A model generated the notes under the pieces. It ran no database searches and was not told the DNA's origin. It saw only the letters and a program-made list of their open reading frames with translations. A stretch of 64,000 nt of DNA from Catellatospora coxensis (GTDB lineage Bacteria > Actinomycetota > Actinomycetes > Mycobacteriales > Micromonosporaceae), in NCBI RefSeq assembly GCF_016862635.1, contig NZ_BONI01000044.1:1-64000 (forward strand), in the 5' to 3' direction. The position numbers and the translations under genes are program-made. Shown piece by piece: positions 60,071 through 64,000 of this stretch. Within the stretch, counting starts at the first letter, position 1. Each line of letters starts with the position of its first letter.

Positions 60071-62080
60071 TCAGGAAACCATCGAGCCGACGACGGGTTT
60101 CGTCAGCAGGGCGGATTCGTTGCGCCCCACGCCCGGGTCCAGGGTGCGGGCGACGAAGATGGAGTGCCAGACGCAGAAGACCAGCACCGTCCAGATCTTG
60201 CGGGAGTTGTCCGCGCCGCCGGCCCGGTGCTCCTTGAGCAGGCCGTCCACATAGGTCAGGTCGAGCAGGTCGTCGGCGCCGGAGGTGTGCAGGATCTCCC
60301 GGGCCCAGTCGTACATCTCGCCGGCCAGCCAGACCCGGGTCGGGGTCGGGAAGCCCAGCTTCGGGCGGTTGACGATGGCCGGCGGCACGACCTGTTCCAG
60401 GGCCTTGCGCATGGCGTACTTCGTGGCGTTGGAGCGCGGCGGCACCTTGAGCTCCAGCGGGATCTTCGAGGCGACCGCGAACACCTCGCGGTCCAGGAAC
60501 GGCACCCGCAGCTCCAGCGAGTGCGCCATGGACATGCGGTCGGCCTTGACCAGCACGTCGCCGCGCAGCCAGGTGTGGATGTCGACGTACTGCATGGTGG
60601 CCACGTCGTCGAGGCCGTCGGCGGCCGCCTCGGCGTACAGCGGCGCGGTCACGTCGGTGAAGCGGGCGTCGACCGCGTCGCGGCGGCGCAGCAGGCGGCA
60701 GATCTCGGCGTCGGCGGTGAAGATCCGCGAGTTGCCGCTGAACCGCTCGGTCAGCGGGGTGGTGCCCCGTTCCAGGTAGCTCTTGCCGCGCATGCCGCGC
60801 GGGATCGCCCGGGAGACCGCCCGCAGGCCGCGCTGGAACGAGTGCGGCAGCCGGGTCAGCGGGGCAAGTGACAGCGGCTCGCGGTAGATGCCGTACCCGC
60901 CGAAGAACTCGTCCGCGCCCTCGCCGGACAGGACCACGGTGACGTGCTTCGCGGCGGTCTGCGCCACGTGGTACAGCGGGACCAGGGACGGATCGGCGAC
61001 CGGGTCGTCGAGGTGCCAGACGATGCGCGGCAGCGCCTCCATCATCTCCCGCGCGCCGATCTTGGTGGGGATGGTGGTGACGTCCAGGTGCCGGGCCGAC
61101 TCCTGGGCCACGTCGATCTCGGAGTAGCCGGGCACGTCGAAGCCGACGGTGAAGGTCAGGATGTTCGGGTTCCACTCCCGGGCCAGCGCCACCACGGCCG
61201 TGGAGTCGATGCCGCTGGACAGGAACGCGCCGACCGGCACGTCGGAGCGCATGTGCAGCCGTACGCTCTCCCGCAGCGTCTCGTGGATCTGCGCGAACAG
61301 GCGCTTCGGGTCGTCGACCGACAGCCGGGGCCGCAGCACCGGCCGGAACCAGCGGCGCTTGGTCAGCTCCCCGCCGGTGCGCTCGCCGGCCGGGCCGGGC
61401 CGCCAGGTCAGGCACTCCCCCGAACCGATGCGCTCGATGCCGTGGTGCAGCGTGTGCGGCTCCGGCACGTACTGGAAGGTCAGCAGGTGCGACAGCTGCA
61501 CCGGGTCGATGCCGGCGTTGCCCGCGGCGGCGCTCGGCGCGAACGGCAGCAGCGCCTTCTTCTCGCTGGCCAGGAACAGCCCGTCCACGGTCTGCAGGTA
61601 GTGCAGGGGCTTGATGCCGAACGCGTCGCGCGCGCCGAAGGCCAGCCGCTCCTGCCGGTCCCAGATCACGAAGGCGAACATGCCGCGCAGCCGGTCCAGC
61701 ACCGCCTCGCCCCAGTAGTGGTATCCCGCCACGATGACCTCACCGTCACCCTGCGTGGCGAACTTCGCGCCGTACTCGTCGATCAGCTCCTGGCGCAGCT
61801 CCAGGTAGTTGTAGATCTCCCCGTTGAAGGTGAGCAGGTAGCGGGCCTCGGCCGAGTCGGCGCTGTCGGGGCCGGGCGGCGACCAGGGCAGCGGCTCCTT
61901 GGAGAACTCGACGTCGATGATCGCCAGCCGCTTGTGCGCGAAGATCGCGTCGGTGTCGACGACGTCCAGCCCGGTGTCGTCGGGGCCCCGGTGGTGCAGC
62001 CGTTCCAGGGCCTCACCGAGCGGCCCGGAGTACGCATCAACCGTGCCCTGACTACTGAAAAAGGCCAAAAGTCCACACAC
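60071..62080 (-). CDS. asnB: Asparagine synthase (glutamine-hydrolysing)
   Basis: A 669-residue class II amidotransferase with the N-terminal glutaminase domain and C-terminal synthetase domain. The GTG at 62080 gives M-C-G-L-L-A-F, placing the nucleophile Cys at position 2 as required; an ATG 12 bases upstream would bury it. The synthetase PP-loop is FLSSGIDSTAVV near residue 260, and LSGEGADEFFGGY follows. It makes asparagine from aspartate, or may amidate a peptidoglycan or natural product precursor as some actinobacterial AsnB relatives do. Single gene, divergent from the aminopeptidase. Confidence 0.9.
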   Translation of the reverse strand: MCGLLAFFSSQGTVDAYSGPLGEALERLHHRGPDDTGLDVVDTDAIFAHKRLAIIDVEFSKEPLPWSPPGPDSADSAEARYLLTFNGEIYNYLELRQELIDEYGAKFATQGDGEVIVAGYHYWGEAVLDRLRGMFAFVIWDRQERLAFGARDAFGIKPLHYLQTVDGLFLASEKKALLPFAPSAAAGNAGIDPVQLSHLLTFQYVPEPHTLHHGIERIGSGECLTWRPGPAGERTGGELTKRRWFRPVLRPRLSVDDPKRLFAQIHETLRESVRLHMRSDVPVGAFLSSGIDSTAVVALAREWNPNILTFTVGFDVPGYSEIDVAQESARHLDVTTIPTKIGAREMMEALPRIVWHLDDPVADPSLVPLYHVAQTAAKHVTVVLSGEGADEFFGGYGIYREPLSLAPLTRLPHSFQRGLRAVSRAIPRGMRGKSYLERGTTPLTERFSGNSRIFTADAEICRLLRRRDAVDARFTDVTAPLYAEAAADGLDDVATMQYVDIHTWLRGDVLVKADRMSMAHSLELRVPFLDREVFAVASKIPLELKVPPRSNATKYAMRKALEQVVPPAIVNRPKLGFPTPTRVWLAGEMYDWAREILHTSGADDLLDLTYVDGLLKEHRAGGADNSRKIWTVLVFCVWHSIFVARTLDPGVGRNESALLTKPVVGSMVS

Positions 62081-62152
62081 GTGGGCAATCATGCCAGCTA
62101 CCGGTGGGCGATAGGCTCGGAACACACGAAGACCATGCTCGGAGGCGGCAAT

Positions 62153-63598
62153 ATGACTGAAGAGAAGAAGGGCACCGAGTCGCACGACCCTGCGTACCCG
62201 GAGAAGTTCCTGCAGTTCATGCGCACCGGATGGAGCGACACCGAGCTCCCGGTGACCCTGCGGGCGGAGGCCCCCAACCACGCCAAGCGCCGCGCGGCGC
62301 TGTCCGCGGCGTTCCCCGGCGAGACGCTGGTGATCCCGTCCGGGCACGAGATGGTGCGGGCCAACGACACCGACTTCCCGTACCGTCCGGGCAGCGATTT
62401 CGTCTACCTGACCGGCGAGCACGACCCGGAGAGCGTGCTGGTCCTGCGCCCCAACGGCTCCGGCCACGACGCGGTGCTGTACGTGCGCCCGCGCTCGCCG
62501 CGCGACACCGACGAGTTCTTCAAGGACCGCCGCTACGGCGAGCTGTGGATCGGCCGCCGCCACACGCTGCGCGAGAAGTCCGCCGAGCTGGGCGTCGAAA
62601 CCGCCCACCTGGACACGCTCGCCGACGTGCTCAACGACCTCGCCCCCGGCCGCACCCGGGTGCTGCGCGGCCTCGACCCGCACGTGGACGGCCTGGTCCG
62701 GCCGACCGCCCCGGAGCGCGACCGCGAGCTGGCCTGGACCGTCTCCGAGATGAAGCTGGTCAAGGACGAGTGGGAGATCGCCCAGCTCCAGGACGCGATC
62801 GACGCCACGGTGCGCGGCTTCGAGGACGTGGCCCGGATCATCCCGGCCGACCGGCCGGTCTCCGAGCGCCTCATCGACGGCGTGTTCGGCCTGCGCGCCC
62901 GCCACGACGGCAACACCGTCGGCTACAGCTCCATCGTCGGCGCGGGCAACAACGCCACCGTGCTGCACTGGATCCGCAACGACGGCCGGACGACCCCGGG
63001 CGAGCTGCTGCTGCTGGACATGGGCGTGGAGAACCGCAACCTCTACACCGCCGACGTGACGCGGACGCTGCCGGTCAGCGGCACGTTCACCCCGCTGCAG
63101 CGCCAGGTGTACGACATCGTGCATGCCTCGCAACAGGCCGGCATGGACTTCATCAAGCCGGGCGTCACGTTCGCCGACGTGCACACCACCTGCATGCGGG
63201 TGCTCGCCGAGGGCCTGCACGACCTGGGCATCCTCCCGGTCAGCGTCGAGGAGGCGATGTCGAAGGAGTCCACGATCTACCGCCGGTGGACCCTGCACGG
63301 CTTCGGCCACATGCTCGGCATCGACGTGCACGACTGCGCCCACGCCCGGCACGAGAAGTACAAGGACGGCGCGCTGGACGAGGGCTACGTCCTCACCGTC
63401 GAGCCCGGCCTGTACTTCCAGCCCGAGGACGAGCTGGTCCCCGCCGAACTGCGCGGCGTGGGCATCCGCATCGAGGACGACGTCCTGGTCACCAAGGACG
63501 GCGCCGTCAACCTCTCCGCCGGCCTCCCCCGCACCTCCACCGAGGTCGAATCCTGGCTCGCCACCCAGCGCGAGGCAGGCCCCCGCCTCCCCGGCTGA
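62153..63598 (+). CDS. pepP: Xaa-Pro aminopeptidase (peptidase M24B)
   Basis: A 481-residue aminopeptidase P. The N-terminal domain (about residues 40-180) is of the AMP_N kind, and the pita-bread domain has all five metal ligands: Asp in LLDMGVE, Asp in YTADVTRT, His in LHGFGHMLGIDVHD, Glu in LTVEPGLYF, and Glu in GIRIEDDV. It removes N-terminal residues before proline. GGAGG is eight bases before the ATG at 62153. TAGGCT at 62112-62117 may be its -10. Confidence 0.93.
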   Translation: MTEEKKGTESHDPAYPEKFLQFMRTGWSDTELPVTLRAEAPNHAKRRAALSAAFPGETLVIPSGHEMVRANDTDFPYRPGSDFVYLTGEHDPESVLVLRPNGSGHDAVLYVRPRSPRDTDEFFKDRRYGELWIGRRHTLREKSAELGVETAHLDTLADVLNDLAPGRTRVLRGLDPHVDGLVRPTAPERDRELAWTVSEMKLVKDEWEIAQLQDAIDATVRGFEDVARIIPADRPVSERLIDGVFGLRARHDGNTVGYSSIVGAGNNATVLHWIRNDGRTTPGELLLLDMGVENRNLYTADVTRTLPVSGTFTPLQRQVYDIVHASQQAGMDFIKPGVTFADVHTTCMRVLAEGLHDLGILPVSVEEAMSKESTIYRRWTLHGFGHMLGIDVHDCAHARHEKYKDGALDEGYVLTVEPGLYFQPEDELVPAELRGVGIRIEDDVLVTKDGAVNLSAGLPRTSTEVESWLATQREAGPRLPG

Positions 63599-63611
63599 CC
63601 CCCCCACCCGC

Positions 63612-63672
63612 GTTGATCATGAACTTATGGCACGGTTCGACGGAGTGTCGCGGGCACAACTTCATGATCGAC
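63612..63672. repeat. Inverted repeat with 15-bp imperfect arms
   Basis: GTTGATCATGAACTT (63612-63626) pairs with 63658-63672 at 13 of 15 positions. No second copy is in the window. It lies directly after the aminopeptidase gene. Confidence 0.65.
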
Positions 63673-63686
63673 AAAGTCAGGTGCAG

Positions 63687-63713
63687 GACGGGCGCCCCAG
63701 CGGGGCGCCCGTC
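63687..63713 (+). terminator. Terminator hairpin after the aminopeptidase gene
   Basis: A 12-bp perfect stem GACGGGCGCCCC/GGGGCGCCCGTC with a three-base loop AGC is followed by TCGCATTT. Confidence 0.65.
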
Positions 63714-63856
63714 TCGCATTTCCGCACAGGTGTTCCGATCATGGCCGTAACCTGGTCAGAAGCTTCGCGTTGGAGCACATCGGACGGCCAAGACACACGC
63801 CGACCCGCACGGGGCGGGTCGTCGCCCGGCGTGAACGGTCCGCCCGGGGGTGAGCG

Positions 63857-64000
63857 ATGCTCGCGAAGAGTGTTCTGTTCCAAGGCCGCCGCGCATGGGT
63901 ACGTACGGTGGCGACCGGATTGATGGTCGCGGCCGGACTGGTGGCGGGCGGGCTGGCCGGGCCGACGACGGCCGACGCGCTGGCGCCCGACGACGTGGCG
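63857..64000 (+). CDS. Start of a secreted protein, cut by the window end
   Basis: The first 48 codons of a frame still open at the window edge. The residues MLAKSVLFQGRRAWVRTV and then an Ala/Gly/Val-rich hydrophobic core ending in PTTADALA form a typical Sec signal peptide with cleavage near ADALA. GGGGGTGA precedes the ATG. The mature part lies outside the window, so its function cannot be told; cell-wall hydrolase is one common possibility for such starts. Confidence 0.65.
   Translation, partial: MLAKSVLFQGRRAWVRTVATGLMVAAGLVAGGLAGPTTADALAPDDVA

Noticed and set aside
60944-62152. A 400-codon in-frame extension upstream of the aminopeptidase ATG
   Set aside because: It lies antisense to asparagine synthase; a ribosome site and the family's usual start support the ATG at 62153.

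Overview
The window is a contiguous piece of a very GC-rich actinobacterial chromosome. GTG and ATG starts are frequent, genes are often translationally coupled through ATGA or GTGA overlaps, and actinobacterial families recur (Pkn-type kinase, roadblock/CvnA-like pair, PspC, DUF3097, NgcEFG, InhA/MabA-type FabI/FabG). Gene content and the abundance of palindromic intergenic repeats suggest Micromonosporaceae; that placement is inference. I see no transposase, phage gene, tRNA, rRNA or CRISPR array.

1-12 kb: NAD kinase, a YhbS-like GNAT enzyme, CorA, a Tat-type multicopper oxidase, a secreted phosphodiesterase, a HAD phosphatase, a PIG-V-like mannosyltransferase, a membrane Ser/Thr kinase, and a CvnA/CvnB-like sensor pair. 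12-16.5 kb: a tryptophan attenuation leader (promoter, apparently leaderless leader peptide, intrinsic terminator) controls a fused PhzE-type anthranilate synthase. Next comes a two-gene cassette whose second product combines a WXG-like helical N-terminus, RTX-type calcium repeats and a C-terminal HELAH metallopeptidase domain resembling peptidase family M91 effectors. This is the most unusual protein here.

16.5-33 kb: a DUF457-type membrane protein, a PolA-family polymerase, a methyltransferase, and an amino-sugar region. The amino-sugar region holds two paralogous NgcEFG-type ABC importers, a MurR/RpiR regulator with a perfect palindromic operator, and an N-acetylglucosamine kinase; between the importers lie DUF6300, Eis-like, LigB and PspC genes. 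No importer ATPase is present, so a shared MsiK-type ATPase elsewhere is likely. 33-40 kb: methylmalonate-semialdehyde dehydrogenase and an omega-aminotransferase joined by a 23-codon bridging ORF, a PucR regulator, a TrmH-type methyltransferase and polyprenol-phosphate mannose synthase.

40-53 kb: SPFH/NfeD pair, serine hydrolase, DUF3097, NagD-like phosphatase, then ferrochelatase-fabI-fabG and vWA-DUF58-MoxR. The latter block has the same order as the mycobacterial hemZ-inhA-mabA-Rv1481-Rv1480-moxR1 region. Between fabG and the vWA gene lies a structured leader with a very strong sequestered Shine-Dalgarno, an 18-codon ORF and a 27-residue membrane peptide. 53-64 kb: two bacterial PH-domain proteins, a DUF234-like ATPase, a small SPOR-like gene with an apparent frameshifted tail, an FlK-like thioesterase coupled to a metallo-beta-lactamase-fold hydrolase, an AhpD-like pair, asparagine synthase, an M24 aminopeptidase and the start of a secreted protein.

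Scattered through the intergenic gaps are at least two multi-copy palindromic repeat families (three copies near 40-124, 20045-20133 and 40635-40715; two copies near 27692-27756 and 45396-45460) plus three single-copy inverted repeats of similar design.
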